A DNA stretch of 64,000 nt from Bradyrhizobium sp. 186 (GTDB lineage: Bacteria > Pseudomonadota > Alphaproteobacteria > Rhizobiales > Xanthobacteraceae). Positions within the stretch are counted from its first letter, which is position 1. Each line of letters begins with the position of its first letter. The notes under the pieces are model-generated. The model was not told the DNA's origin, searched no databases, and worked only from the letters and a program-made list of their open reading frames with translations. Below, in pieces: positions 28,531 through 37,530 of the stretch. The position numbers and the translations under genes were made by a program. The stretch spans positions 6,324,001 to 6,388,000 of the forward strand of contig NZ_CP082164.1 in the NCBI RefSeq assembly GCF_023101685.1, written 5' to 3'.

Positions 28531-29757
28531 ATGACTGCCCAAGCCGTCTCTCAAGCCGCGGCGATGACGCCGAAAACCCCGCCTTTGCCCGAGGCCAAGC
28601 CGGAAACGTTGGGCCTGTCGCGGCCCCGCCTCCAAGCCATGTCGGACGCCTTCAAGCGCGAGATCGACAAGGGAACCGTTCCCGGCGTCACCGTGCTGGT
28701 GGCCCGGCGCGGCCAGGTCGGCTGGTTCGAGGCGCTTGGCAAGCAGAGCCCGGCTGGCTCGGCGCCGATGGCGCGTGATTCGATTTTCCGCATCTTCTCG
28801 ATGACCAAGCCGATCGTGTCGGTCGGCATCATGGCGCTGGTCGAGGACGGCCACCTCCTCCTCAGCGACGCGGTCGCGAAATTCATCCCGGAATTCGCCA
28901 ACCAGAAGGTCGGGGTCGTCAGCGCTGGCAAGCTGGAACTGGTTCCGGCCAAGCGGGCGATGACGGTCCAGGACCTGCTGCGCCACACGTCTGGTTTGAC
29001 TTACGAGCACCAGGGCGACGGTCCCGTGCACAAGATCTACCAGGACTCGCGGGTGCGCAGCCGCAGGATCACCAACGCCGAGCACGCCGCTCTCGTCGCA
29101 AGCTTCCCCCTCGTCTGTCATCCCGGCGCTGAATTCAACTACAGCCGCTCCACCGACATCCTCGGCCGCATCATCGAGGTCATCAGCGGCAAATCGCTCG
29201 GCGCATTTCTGACCGAGCGCATCCTCGCGCCGCTCCAGATGTCCGAGACCGGATTTTCGACCAGCGAGGCCAATGCTGGCCGGCTTGCCGAGCCGTTCAC
29301 GGCCGATCCCAGGACCGGCGACAAGGTCGCTCTTTTCAATATGCTGGAGCAGCCGGTCATGGAGTCCGGCGGCGGCGGCCTGGTCTCGACCACTATGGAC
29401 TATGCCCGCTTCGCGCTGATGCTGCGCAATGGCGGCACGCTCGACGGCAACAGGATCATCGGCCGCAAGACGCTGGAGCTGATGGCTTCCGATCACCTCG
29501 GGCCTGGCGTTGTGACTAACGGCACCCTGCTCGCCCCCGGGCACGGCTTTGGTCTCGGCTTCGCCGTGCGCAGGGACGCCGGCATCGCGCCGTTCCCCGG
29601 CAGCGTCGGCCAGTATTTCTGGAGCGGCATTGCGGGGACGTTCTTCTGGATCGACCCGAAGGAGGACCTGTTCGCGGTCTTCATGTCGCAGGGACCCGGA
29701 CAGCGCGATTTTACGCGCACGCTGGTGCGCGATTTGGTTTACGCGGCGGTGGATTAG
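28531..29757 (+). CDS. Serine hydrolase of the beta-lactamase/esterase family
   Basis: A 408-residue protein of the class C beta-lactamase/EstB/penicillin-binding-protein fold. The catalytic S-x-x-K is SMTK at residues 90-93, the Tyr motif lies in FNYSRSTDILG, and a C-terminal GHGFGLGFAV segment fits the family. The frame is open back into the tRNA gene, but the ATG at 28531 follows GGGAGTGACC and is the sensible start. No clear signal peptide is present, which favours a cytoplasmic esterase over a secreted beta-lactamase. Substrate unknown. Confidence 0.88.
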   Translation: MTAQAVSQAAAMTPKTPPLPEAKPETLGLSRPRLQAMSDAFKREIDKGTVPGVTVLVARRGQVGWFEALGKQSPAGSAPMARDSIFRIFSMTKPIVSVGIMALVEDGHLLLSDAVAKFIPEFANQKVGVVSAGKLELVPAKRAMTVQDLLRHTSGLTYEHQGDGPVHKIYQDSRVRSRRITNAEHAALVASFPLVCHPGAEFNYSRSTDILGRIIEVISGKSLGAFLTERILAPLQMSETGFSTSEANAGRLAEPFTADPRTGDKVALFNMLEQPVMESGGGGLVSTTMDYARFALMLRNGGTLDGNRIIGRKTLELMASDHLGPGVVTNGTLLAPGHGFGLGFAVRRDAGIAPFPGSVGQYFWSGIAGTFFWIDPKEDLFAVFMSQGPGQRDFTRTLVRDLVYAAVD

Positions 29758-29758
29758 C

Positions 29759-29853
29759 GTCATTCCGGGGCGCTCGCATTTTTGCGAGCGCCCCGGAATC
29801 TCGAAGTTGCGGCACGAGATCCCGGGTTCACGCTTCGCGTGCCCCGGGATGAC
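29759..29853. repeat. Composite palindromic intergenic repeat
   Basis: Two hairpins lie in tandem: CATTCCGGGGCGCTCGC with its complement GCGAGCGCCCCGGAAT, then GATCCCGGGTTCACGC with GCGTGCCCCGGGAT. The unit begins GTCAT and ends ATGAC. It lies between convergent genes, where it may act as a bidirectional terminator. Related units are at 35185-35264 and 36746-36837. Confidence 0.8.
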
Positions 29854-29862
29854 GCTTGCGCG

Positions 29863-30630
29863 TCAACTAATCGTCGCGCCGCCGTCGATCACCATGGTCT
29901 GGCCGGTCATGAAGTCGCCGGCCTTTGAGCCCAGGAACACGGCCGCGCCCGCGATCTCGTCGGGGATGCCGATGCGGAGCAGCGGCGAGCGCGCGGTCGA
30001 GGCCTTCAGATTCTCCGGGTTGTCCCACAGCGCTTTGGCGAAATCGGTCTTGATCAGGCCGGGCGCGATGCAGTTCACGCGGATGTTGTGCGGGCCGTAT
30101 TCGCAAGCGAGGTTGCGCGCGAGCTGCATGTCGGCGGCCTTCGAGATCGCGTAGGCACCGAGGATGGTCGAGCCTTTGAGGCCTCCGATCGAGGAGACGA
30201 TGATGACCGAGCCGTCCTTGCGCTCGATCATCTGCGGCACCACCATCGAGATCAGCCAGTTGTTGGCGACGATGTTGTTGTCGAGAATCTTGCGGAACTG
30301 ATCGTCGGAGATGCCGGCGAGCGGGCCGTAATACGGATTCGACGCAGCGTTACACACCAGCACGTCGATCTTGCCGAAGGCGCGATTGCTCTCGTCGATG
30401 AGGTTTTGCAGATTTTCCTTCGACGAGATGTTCGCCGCAATCGCGACCGCCGTACCCTTGCCGAACTTGTCGTTGATCCCCTTCGCAACCTGGTCGCAGA
30501 CGTCGGCCTTGCGCGAGGAGATCACCACCTTGGCGCCGTGCTCGGCCATGCGCTCGGCGATCGCCAGCCCGATGCCGCGCGTCGAGCCGGTGATGACGGC
30601 AACTTTCCCCTTCATGTCGAACAAGGTCAT
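29863..30630 (-). CDS. Short-chain dehydrogenase/reductase (SDR)
   Basis: The 255-residue classical SDR has the cofactor motif TGSTRGIGLAIAE near the N-terminus, CNAASNPYYG in the NNAG position and the catalytic pair YAISK (Tyr-x-x-x-Lys). It ends GQTMVIDGGATIS. The start MTLFDMKGKV at 30630 is preceded by GGGAGAG, so it is preferred over an ATG 5 codons upstream. Substrate not evident. Confidence 0.9.
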   Translation of the reverse strand: MTLFDMKGKVAVITGSTRGIGLAIAERMAEHGAKVVISSRKADVCDQVAKGINDKFGKGTAVAIAANISSKENLQNLIDESNRAFGKIDVLVCNAASNPYYGPLAGISDDQFRKILDNNIVANNWLISMVVPQMIERKDGSVIIVSSIGGLKGSTILGAYAISKAADMQLARNLACEYGPHNIRVNCIAPGLIKTDFAKALWDNPENLKASTARSPLLRIGIPDEIAGAAVFLGSKAGDFMTGQTMVIDGGATIS

Positions 30631-30698
30631 GTTTCTCTCCCACATTGTGATTTGAATTGGCCTGAGCTTACGCCGCGGTCGCGCGACCGGACAACGGC

Positions 30699-31397
30699 TC
30701 AGGCGAGCTTCTTGACTTCCGGACCCGCGAGCTGGTGCATCGCCGCATGCGCATCATCCGCGATCCACGGCTGCTGGTTCACCATTGGCAGTCGCCAGAC
30801 CGTGCGATCGGGACTTGCAAAATAGTCGAGCCGCGTCACCGAGCAATTGTCGATGTCGAACGACAGCGCCCGCTCCGGCTGGCCGTCGAGCGCGAGCCCC
30901 AGCGCGGCCTTGATGGTCCCGCCATGGGCGACTGCGATCACGTCCTGCCCGGCAGCCTCCGCATTGATCCGCTCGATGATGCGGCGGGTGCGGTTGTAGA
31001 GGTCCATGAAACTTTCGCCGCCGGGCGCGGGCTCGTTGATGTCGGCGAACCAGCTGCTGCCCAACGGGCGGCTTGCGATGAAGGCGGCGCGGTTCATGCC
31101 CTGCCAGCGGCCGAGATTCTGCTCGGCGAGATCGGCCTCCCATGTCATGGTCGCGGGCCTCGGAAAGCCGGCCGCCCAGATCGCTTCCGCGGTCTGGTGC
31201 GTGCGCATCAGATTGCTCGAATACCAGACTGCATTGCGCGGCAGAACCTTCGCAACCGCATTGAACACGTAGGTGTCGCTGGTATCGCAGGCGAGGTCGC
31301 TCTGCCCGTAGATGTTGCCGCCGTCATTGCGCACCGGCGCGTGACGGACCCACCACCATCGTGTCGTGACCACATTCGGCTTTTCTGCGGCTGCCAT
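30699..31397 (-). CDS. Histidine phosphatase family protein (CobC/PGM-like)
   Basis: The 232-residue protein has the phosphohistidine motif as WVRHAPV (RHG variant) near residue 18 and a second His in VIAVAHGGTIKA. The Glu/Arg residues expected in between are present (SSNLMRTHQTAEAI). It may dephosphorylate alpha-ribazole phosphate or another small phosphate ester; there are no cobalamin neighbours here to support CobC. The start at 31397 follows GGAAGGG; the longer frame upstream lacks family similarity. Confidence 0.85.
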   Translation of the reverse strand: MAAAEKPNVVTTRWWWVRHAPVRNDGGNIYGQSDLACDTSDTYVFNAVAKVLPRNAVWYSSNLMRTHQTAEAIWAAGFPRPATMTWEADLAEQNLGRWQGMNRAAFIASRPLGSSWFADINEPAPGGESFMDLYNRTRRIIERINAEAAGQDVIAVAHGGTIKAALGLALDGQPERALSFDIDNCSVTRLDYFASPDRTVWRLPMVNQQPWIADDAHAAMHQLAGPEVKKLA

Positions 31398-31531
31398 CGA
31401 AACCCTTCCATCCCGTGTAATGTCGCTGTACGTCAGTGACGAACGTGTCTCAAGACACTTTACCGTTTGAAATCTTGTTTGAAATTCCGTCGCGCGGCAA
31501 GCGTCGCGCGAGCAGCACAAGGGAGCAACGC

Positions 31532-32317
31532 ATGGGCCGCTTGCAAGGCAAATCCGTCATCATCACCGGCGCCGGAAGCGGCATCGGTCGCGCCGCTGCG
31601 CTGCTGTTCACCAGGGAAGGCGCAAAACTGATCGCGGTCGATCGCACCGACGCGGTGAAGGAGACCGTCGAGGAAGTGAAGAAGGTCGGCGGTGTCGCGG
31701 AGGCCATGATCGCGGATGCAGGTTCGGAGAAGGACGTCATCGCCGTCATCGACAAGGCGGTGAAGACGCACGGCCGGCTGGACGTGATCTGGGCCAATGC
31801 CGGCGTCTCCGGCGGGCTCGTTCCGCTCGCCGAGCAGACGGTCGAGCACTGGCAGGAGATTTTGCGCGTCAATCTGATCGGGCCGTTCCTCGCGGTGAAA
31901 TACGCGATGCCGCACATGGTGAAGCAGCAGTCGGGGGCGATCGTCCTGACGGCTTCTGTCGCAGGCCTGAAAGCGGGCGCGAGCGGGCATCCGTATGCCG
32001 CCAGCAAGGCCGGCGTGATCAGCCTGGTGCAGACCACAGCCTATTCGCTCACCGGCACCGGCGTGCGCATCAACGCGGTCTGCCCCGGCCTGATCGAAAC
32101 CGGGATGACGAAGCCGATCTTCGATCGCGCCAAGGAGCGCGGCACCGCGGACAAGATCGGCCAGCTCAATCCGCTCAAGCGCCCCGGCCAGCCGCACGAA
32201 CTCGCCGCGATGGGACTGTTTTTGGCCAGCGACGAGGCGTCGTATGTCAATGGCCAGGCGTTCCCGGTGGACGGCGGGCTGACGGCGTCGATGCCGTATG
32301 CGGGGAAGCCGGTTTAG
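31532..32317 (+). CDS. Short-chain dehydrogenase/reductase (SDR)
   Basis: A 261-residue classical SDR with TGAGSGIGRAAALLF, WANAGVSGG (NNAG-type), the catalytic Ser in VLTASVAG and YAASKAG, and the PG motif NAVCPGLIETGM. It ends GQAFPVDGGLTASM. The start MGRLQGKSVIITG is preceded by AAGGGAG. It is divergent from the histidine phosphatase gene (134-bp gap), which suggests a shared control region. Confidence 0.9.
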   Translation: MGRLQGKSVIITGAGSGIGRAAALLFTREGAKLIAVDRTDAVKETVEEVKKVGGVAEAMIADAGSEKDVIAVIDKAVKTHGRLDVIWANAGVSGGLVPLAEQTVEHWQEILRVNLIGPFLAVKYAMPHMVKQQSGAIVLTASVAGLKAGASGHPYAASKAGVISLVQTTAYSLTGTGVRINAVCPGLIETGMTKPIFDRAKERGTADKIGQLNPLKRPGQPHELAAMGLFLASDEASYVNGQAFPVDGGLTASMPYAGKPV

Positions 32318-32649
32318 GCGCGGGTTCAAGGCAGGGCGATTCCACTCGTTCGATGTCGTCCTGGCGAAAGCCAGGCCTTCGCCAGGACGACAATTGGCGG
32401 CATCTCGTCTGGGCAAAGTCGTACGAGTGTTTTGCCCGACGGAACAAGCGACTCTTTTTTTCGAAAACAACCCCATGCAAAGTAGGATCGCGCGGCGGAG
32501 GTGAGCTCTCCGGAGTCCCCTCAAACGTCTGCCGGGCGGCACAAGGGGGCATGGAATGGTCGGGCCGGGATTTGCCCTACGGCTGGCTGCGTTGGTATGG
32601 TTCATGCAAGCGATCCTGCCCTCCGCAATCTCCTGACAAGACTGGGAAA
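32318..32649. other. 332-bp intergenic region with a palindromic repeat
   Basis: No gene is supported. It contains the 14-bp inverted repeat at 32355-32391 and a stretch with TTTTGCCCGACGG and poly-T that recalls other repeat-filled gaps of this genome. A promoter for the downstream deacylase is expected but not identified. Confidence 0.5.
32355..32391. repeat. 14-bp inverted repeat
   Basis: GTCGTCCTGGCGAA (32355-32368) pairs exactly with TTCGCCAGGACGAC (32378-32391) across a 9-nt loop. It is a dispersed-type palindrome downstream of the SDR gene. Confidence 0.75.
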
Positions 32650-33822
32650 ATGCCAGACTCAACACCCGCCCGTATCCGCAAACTCCTCGCCGACCTCGTC
32701 GCCTTCGACACCGTCAGCGATCGCACCAACCTGCCACTGATTGCCCACGTCGAGAGCTATCTCGCCTCGCTCGGCGTCAAGGGCGAGCGCATCGTCGACG
32801 AAACCGGACAGAAGGCCTCGCTCTGGGTCACCATCGGACCGGAGGACCGCCCAGGCCTGGTGCTGTCGGGACATACCGACGTGGTGCCTGTTGTCGGCCA
32901 GGACTGGAGCCACGATCCGTTCAAGCTGGTCGAGCGCGACGGCAGGCTCTACGGCCGCGGCACCACCGACATGAAGGGGTTCGTCGCCGTCTGTCTCGCC
33001 ATGGTGCCTGAGATGCTGGAGGCGAAGCTCACAACGCCGATCCATGTCGCGATCTCCTATGACGAGGAGATCGGTTGCGTTGGCGTGCGGCCGATGCTCG
33101 GTGAGGTCGCAAAGAAGAAGGTCAAGCCGCTCGGCTGCTTCGTCGGCGAGCCGACCGAGATGAAGGTCATCATCGGCCACAAGGGCAAGCACGGCGTGCG
33201 CGCGACGTTCAAGGGACTCGCCCGCCACTCCTCGATCGCGCCGGACGGCGTCAACGCCATCGAATATGCGGCCGAGCTGATCACCGAGATCCGCCGCCGC
33301 GCTGTGAAGCTCGCGGCCGCAAGATCAAAGGACAGCCTCTACGACGTTCCGCACTCGACACTGCTCACCAGCATCGTGCATGGCGGCGCCGCGCTGAATA
33401 TCGTGCCCGATCACTGCACGGTGGATTTCGAATGCCGCGGCATCGGCATCACCGAGTCCAGGGAAGTGACCGATGCGATCGTTGCCTGGGCCAAGGCCGA
33501 GCTCGAGCCGGAGATGAAGGCGAAGAATCCCGAATGCGGCATCGATTTCGAGGAGATCCTCGACTATCCCGCGCTCGACACGGCGGCCGACGCCGCCATC
33601 GTCACGCTGGCCAAGAGCCTCGCCGGCCGCAACGACCACGCCAAGGTCGCCTTCGGCACCGAGGCGAGCCTGTTCGCGAGCATGGCCAGCGTGCCGTCAG
33701 TCGTCATCGGCCCCGGCTCGATCGCGCAGGCGCATACACCGGACGAATTCGTCGAGATGTCGGAGCTGTTGAAGTGCGCAGGCTTCGTCGAAAAGCTGAT
33801 CGCGCATTGCGCGAAGGGCTGA
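32650..33822 (+). CDS. argE: M20 family deacylase, acetylornithine deacetylase-like
   Basis: A 390-residue zinc hydrolase. Metal and catalytic residues are seen in LSGHTDVVPV (His and Asp), GTTDMKG (bridging Asp) and SYDEEIGCVGVR (catalytic Glu pair). A dimerisation domain starts near GKHGVRATFKGLARHSSIAP, and the last His ligand is in QAHTPDEF. This matches ArgE, which removes acetyl from N-acetylornithine. There are no arginine genes nearby, so another acyl-amino-acid substrate is possible. The ATG at 32650 was chosen because MPDSTPARIRKLLADLVAFD resembles the family start. Confidence 0.85.
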   Translation: MPDSTPARIRKLLADLVAFDTVSDRTNLPLIAHVESYLASLGVKGERIVDETGQKASLWVTIGPEDRPGLVLSGHTDVVPVVGQDWSHDPFKLVERDGRLYGRGTTDMKGFVAVCLAMVPEMLEAKLTTPIHVAISYDEEIGCVGVRPMLGEVAKKKVKPLGCFVGEPTEMKVIIGHKGKHGVRATFKGLARHSSIAPDGVNAIEYAAELITEIRRRAVKLAAARSKDSLYDVPHSTLLTSIVHGGAALNIVPDHCTVDFECRGIGITESREVTDAIVAWAKAELEPEMKAKNPECGIDFEEILDYPALDTAADAAIVTLAKSLAGRNDHAKVAFGTEASLFASMASVPSVVIGPGSIAQAHTPDEFVEMSELLKCAGFVEKLIAHCAKG

Positions 33823-33842
33823 TAGGCGTGAAACCGAACTGC

Positions 33843-33933
33843 GTAGGGTGGGCAAAGCCAAACGTGCCCACCGCTTTCTCCATGATCGCGGAGAGATGGT
33901 GGGCACAGCGCTACGCGCTTTTGCCCACCCTAC
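33843..33933. repeat. Palindromic repeat, GTAGGGTGGGCAAA family
   Basis: GTAGGGTGGGCAAA at the left end and TTTGCCCACCCTAC at the right end are exact complements. Inner arms CGTGCCCACC and GGTGGGCACAG also pair. This pattern is a typical intergenic repeat of Bradyrhizobium-like genomes. It lies downstream of the deacylase gene. Confidence 0.8.
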
Positions 33934-33955
33934 GACGAGTGTATGGAGACGGCGC

Positions 33956-34023
33956 GTAGCCCGCATAAGCGAAGCGACATGCGGGACCGCTGTCCCGGGT
34001 ATCGCTGCGCTCACCCGGGCTAC
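33956..34023. repeat. Palindromic repeat, GTAGCCCG family
   Basis: GTAGCCCGCATAAGCGAAGC at the left and a GCTGCGCTCACCCGGGCTAC segment at the right form an imperfect long hairpin, with GCGGGA/TCCCGG inside. It adjoins the preceding repeat, so together they nearly fill the 276-bp gap between convergent genes. Confidence 0.75.
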
Positions 34024-34098
34024 GAAGCTGCACCGCATCCGGAACACAAGAGGCGCTCAATAAAAGCGCGGTCACATCGACCGCGCCCTTCCCTGAGA

Positions 34099-35157
34099 CT
34101 AAACCGCCCCCGCCTTCTGCGCGTACTCCCATGATGCTTTCGACAGCGGCACGGTGCGCTTGGCGGATTCGAGCGCCTTGGCGTTGGCGGCGGTGCCGTC
34201 GCGGATGCGGCCGGCGATGCCTTGCGTGATGCCGGCGAGGCGGAAGAGATTGTAGGAGAAGTACCAGTTGAGGTCCGGCACGCTCATCTTGGTGACGTTG
34301 CAGTAGATCTGCGCGGCCTCTTCCACGCTCGGGATGTTGAGCGCCTTGAGATTGACGCCGTGCAGCCCCGGCATGACCCATTGCATCAAGAGATAGGTGA
34401 AGTCGGCCATGGGATCGCCGAGCGTCGACAGCTCCCAGTCCAGCACGGCCTGCACGCACGGTTCCGTCGCGTGGAAAATCATGTTGTCGAGACGATAATC
34501 GCCATGGACCACCGAGACGCGCTGCTGCTCCGGCACGGTGCGCGGCAGCCATTCGGCGACCTTCTCGAACTCGGGAATCTGCTGGGTCTCGGACGCGCGG
34601 TACTGCTTGGTCCAGCGGTCGATCTGGCGCGCGAAATAATTGCCGGGCTTGCCGAAATCGGCAAGGCCGATCGCGGTCGGATCGTACATGTGCAGCTTGC
34701 CCAGCGTCTCGATCTTGCTGGTGAATATCTTGCGGCGGTCTTCCGGCGTCTGGCTCGGCAGCGCCGGATCCCAGAACACCCGGCCGTCCTCCATCGACAT
34801 GATGTAGAAGGCGGCGCCGATGACGCTGTCGTCCTGGCAGAGCGCATAGGCCTTGGCGACCGGAAAGCCCTGCTTGCCGAGAGCTGCGATCACGCGATAC
34901 TCGCGATCGACCGCATGCGCCGACGGCAGCAGCTTGCCGAACGGCTTGCGGCGCATCACATACGAACGGTTCGGCGTGTCGAGCCGGTAGGTCGGGTTGG
35001 ACTGGCCGCCCTTGAATTGCAGGACAACCAGCGGCCCTTCATAACCTTCGACGTGATCGCGCATCCAGGCTTCGAGCCGCATCTCGTCGATACGATGACG
35101 CTCCTCGACCGGCTTGGTGCCCGAGAACTCTTCGTCTTTCCTGACGCCGTCAGCCAC
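34099..35157 (-). CDS. Aminoglycoside-phosphotransferase-like kinase of the ACAD10/11-associated type
   Basis: The 352-residue protein has an APH-type kinase fold: a substrate/nucleotide loop FKGGQSNPTYRL, the catalytic motif VVHGDYRLDNMIF near residue 217 and the metal-binding VLDWELSTLGDP. This subfamily is the N-terminal half of eukaryotic ACAD10/ACAD11, where a kinase is fused to an acyl-CoA dehydrogenase that handles 4-hydroxy acids. Here an acyl-CoA dehydrogenase gene lies 140 bp upstream on the same strand, so the two likely act together: phosphorylation of a hydroxyacyl-CoA followed by elimination. Not an antibiotic resistance gene on this evidence. Confidence 0.85.
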   Translation of the reverse strand: MADGVRKDEEFSGTKPVEERHRIDEMRLEAWMRDHVEGYEGPLVVLQFKGGQSNPTYRLDTPNRSYVMRRKPFGKLLPSAHAVDREYRVIAALGKQGFPVAKAYALCQDDSVIGAAFYIMSMEDGRVFWDPALPSQTPEDRRKIFTSKIETLGKLHMYDPTAIGLADFGKPGNYFARQIDRWTKQYRASETQQIPEFEKVAEWLPRTVPEQQRVSVVHGDYRLDNMIFHATEPCVQAVLDWELSTLGDPMADFTYLLMQWVMPGLHGVNLKALNIPSVEEAAQIYCNVTKMSVPDLNWYFSYNLFRLAGITQGIAGRIRDGTAANAKALESAKRTVPLSKASWEYAQKAGAV

Positions 35158-35184
35158 GATGACGCTCCCTCAATTCTTTTGTCC

Positions 35185-35264
35185 GTCATTCCTGGGCGCC
35201 TCAAAGAGGCGAACCCGGAATCTCCAGATTCCGGGTCTGGTCCTACGGACCATCCCGGAATGAC
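35185..35264. repeat. Palindromic repeat between kinase and acyl-CoA dehydrogenase genes
   Basis: The unit begins GTCATTCCTGGGCGCC and ends CATCCCGGAATGAC, with an inner hairpin GAATCTCCAGATTC. It belongs to the same GTCATTCC...GGAATGAC family as the repeats at 29759 and 36746. It may separate expression of the two genes. Confidence 0.8.
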
Positions 35265-35297
35265 GGAGTGGAGAGCGCCATGCGCTCTCTCCCGTTT

Positions 35298-36533
35298 CTA
35301 ATGATTGGGAGAATTTACATACTTCCGAACTTCAAGTCTGGCAATGGCGCGATTGTGCACCTCGTCCGGACCGTCGGCGAGACGGAGCGTGCGGATGCCC
35401 GCATAGTCCTTGGCAAGGCCCGCCTCGTCGGAGACGCCGGCGCCGCCAAAGGCCTGGATCGCCTCGTCGATGATCTTCAGCGCCATGTTGGGCGCCGCGA
35501 CCTTGATCATGGCGATCTCCGCCTGCGCGGTCTTGTTGCCGACCTTGTCCATCATGTCGGCGGCCTTGAGGCAGAGCAGACGCGTCATCTCGATGTTGGT
35601 GCGGGCATCGCCAATGCGCTGCTCCCACACCGAGTGCTCGACGATCTTCTTGCCGAAGGCGGAGCGCGACATCAGCCGCTTCACCATCTTCTCCAGCGCT
35701 TCCTCGGCCTTGCCGATGGTGCGCATGCAGTGATGGATGCGACCCGGACCGAGACGGCCCTGCGCGATCTCGAAGCCGCGGCCCTCGCCGAGCAGGATGT
35801 TCTCCTTCGGCACCCGCACGTTCTCGAGCAGCACCTGGGCATGGCCATGCGGCGCGTCGTCGAAGCCGAACACGGGCAGCATCTTCTCGACCTTGATGCC
35901 GGGGGTGTCGAGCGGAACCAGGATCTGCGACTGCTGCTGATGCTTGGCGAGTGACGGATCGGTCTTGCCCATCAGGATCGCGATCTTGCAGCGGGGATCG
36001 CCGACGCCGGACGACCACCATTTGCGGCCGTTGATGACGTAGTGATCGCCGTCGCGCTCGATGCGGGTCTCGATGTTGGTGGCGTCCGACGAAGCCACTG
36101 CCGGCTCCGTCATCAGGAAGGCGGAACGAATCTCGCCGTCCATCAGCGGCCGCAGCCATTTGCGCTTCTGCTCCTTGGAGCCGTAGCGGATGAACACTTC
36201 CATGTTGCCGGTGTCCGGCGCGGAACAGTTGAAGACTTCCGAGGCCCAGGAGATGTGGCCCATCTGCTCCGACAGCAGCGCGTACTCCAGATTGGTCAGT
36301 CCCGCACCGCGGAATTCGTCGTCCTCATGCTCGGACGGCGGCATGAACATGTTCCAGAGGCCCTCGGCCTTTGCCTTCTTCTTGAGGTCTTCGAGGACCG
36401 GGATCACCTTCCAGCGCTCGCCGCTATGATCCTGCTCGTTGTAGATCGGCACCGCCGGGCGCACGTGCTTGGTCATGAAGGACTGCACGCGGTCGAGCCA
36501 TTCCTTCTGCTTGGGCGACAGATCAAAATCCAT
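35298..36533 (-). CDS. Acyl-CoA dehydrogenase family protein
   Basis: The 411-residue flavoenzyme starts [20 protein letters not shown] after GAGGAGCG. It has the N-terminal helical domain, the middle beta-domain ([23 protein letters not shown]/substrate contacts) and a C-terminal helical domain ending near [17 protein letters not shown]. The sequence pattern is closer to ACAD11-like/long-branch forms than to short-chain ACADs. Together with the adjacent APH-like kinase it probably degrades a hydroxy fatty acid. A divergent TetR regulator lies 318 bp upstream. Confidence 0.9.
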   Translation of the reverse strand: MDFDLSPKQKEWLDRVQSFMTKHVRPAVPIYNEQDHSGERWKVIPVLEDLKKKAKAEGLWNMFMPPSEHEDDEFRGAGLTNLEYALLSEQMGHISWASEVFNCSAPDTGNMEVFIRYGSKEQKRKWLRPLMDGEIRSAFLMTEPAVASSDATNIETRIERDGDHYVINGRKWWSSGVGDPRCKIAILMGKTDPSLAKHQQQSQILVPLDTPGIKVEKMLPVFGFDDAPHGHAQVLLENVRVPKENILLGEGRGFEIAQGRLGPGRIHHCMRTIGKAEEALEKMVKRLMSRSAFGKKIVEHSVWEQRIGDARTNIEMTRLLCLKAADMMDKVGNKTAQAEIAMIKVAAPNMALKIIDEAIQAFGGAGVSDEAGLAKDYAGIRTLRLADGPDEVHNRAIARLEVRKYVNSPNH

Positions 36534-36745
36534 GGGACGCTCCTCGTCTCTCTTTTGCAAAACGCTTTTGCGCCGGACTGTCCTCCCGCTTCGCGCGGCC
36601 CGCAAGCGCGAATGCGCGAGCCTTGCGAACACCGAGGGAACCATCGCCGCGAGCGCGGCTCAATTCCATCAAGCGGATTGACTTTTTCCGGCCTTCAAAC
36701 GATAGTTTCATACAAGTGTTTGAAATGCAACTCCCCGTTCACGAC

Positions 36746-36837
36746 GTCATTCCGGGGCAGCCCGCAGGGCTGAACCCGGAATCCAGAAGTTGTGGCGCGA
36801 GATTCCGGGTTCGCGCCAACGCGCGCCCCGGAATGAC
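36746..36837. repeat. Palindromic repeat upstream of tetR-type gene
   Basis: Begins GTCATTCCGGGGCAGCCCGC and ends GCGCCCCGGAATGAC, with an inner GAACCCGGAATC/GATTCCGGGTTC pair. It is the third copy of the GTCATTCCGGGG family in the window and ends 14 bp before the regulator start codon. Confidence 0.8.
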
Positions 36838-36851
36838 GAGGTGTCGAAGCC

Positions 36852-37523
36852 ATGGCTAGCGATCAGACCCGGACATCCATTCTCGCCGCCGCCGAACGGC
36901 TTTACGCCGATCGCGGTTTCGGCGACGTGACGCTGCGCGACATCGTCGCGGAGGCCAATGTCAACCTCGCAGCGGTGAACTATCATTTCGGCTCGAAGGA
37001 CGAATTGATCGCCGAGCTGTTCGTCACCCGCTCGATCGCCACCAACCGCGAACGCCTGCACGAACTGAAAACCGCCGAAGAGCAAGGCGGTGGCCGCGCA
37101 CCGATCGAGGTGATTTTGCGCGCCCTCGTCGGCCCGACCTTGCGCGGCTGTCTCGGACCGGAGAACCAGCGTTCCACCGCGGCGCGCTTCATGATCCGTG
37201 CCTCGATCGAATCCGTGCCGCCGATCCGCCGCATCAAGAACCGCGAGATCGACCATCTGCGGAAATTCGTCGGCGCAATGCGAAGGTCCCTGCCGGACCG
37301 CAGCGACGTCGAGATTTATTGGGGCCTGAACTTCGCACTCGCGATGGCGCACCACACCATCCGCGAGAGCGAGCGGCTGACAAAACTCTCGGAAGGCAGA
37401 TGCGACCTCGACGACGTCGAGGACGTCGTCGCGCGCGTGGTCAGCGTGGCGACGATGGCACTGACGGCGGGTCGGTCGGAGACGAAGGCGCCCGCGCGCG
37501 CGCTGGCGAGAGACGCGCGCTAG
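36852..37523 (+). CDS. TetR family transcriptional regulator
   Basis: A 223-residue protein with an N-terminal TetR helix-turn-helix: RTSILAAAERLYADRGFGDV, then LRDIVAEANVNLAAVNYHFG and KDELIAELF. The C-terminal part has a helical ligand-binding domain of the YerO/CecR-like type. It is divergent from the acyl-CoA dehydrogenase gene and probably controls it and the kinase in response to an acyl-CoA, by analogy with other TetR-acyl-CoA regulators. Confidence 0.88.
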   Translation: MASDQTRTSILAAAERLYADRGFGDVTLRDIVAEANVNLAAVNYHFGSKDELIAELFVTRSIATNRERLHELKTAEEQGGGRAPIEVILRALVGPTLRGCLGPENQRSTAARFMIRASIESVPPIRRIKNREIDHLRKFVGAMRRSLPDRSDVEIYWGLNFALAMAHHTIRESERLTKLSEGRCDLDDVEDVVARVVSVATMALTAGRSETKAPARALARDAR

Positions 37524-37530
37524 CGCCCGC

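Noticed and set aside
28531..29757. Antibiotic-resistance beta-lactamase
   Set aside because: No export signal and overall closer to EstB-like esterases of the same fold.
34099..35157. Aminoglycoside resistance kinase
   Set aside because: The APH-like motifs are of the ACAD10/11 type and the neighbour is an acyl-CoA dehydrogenase, so lipid catabolism is more likely.
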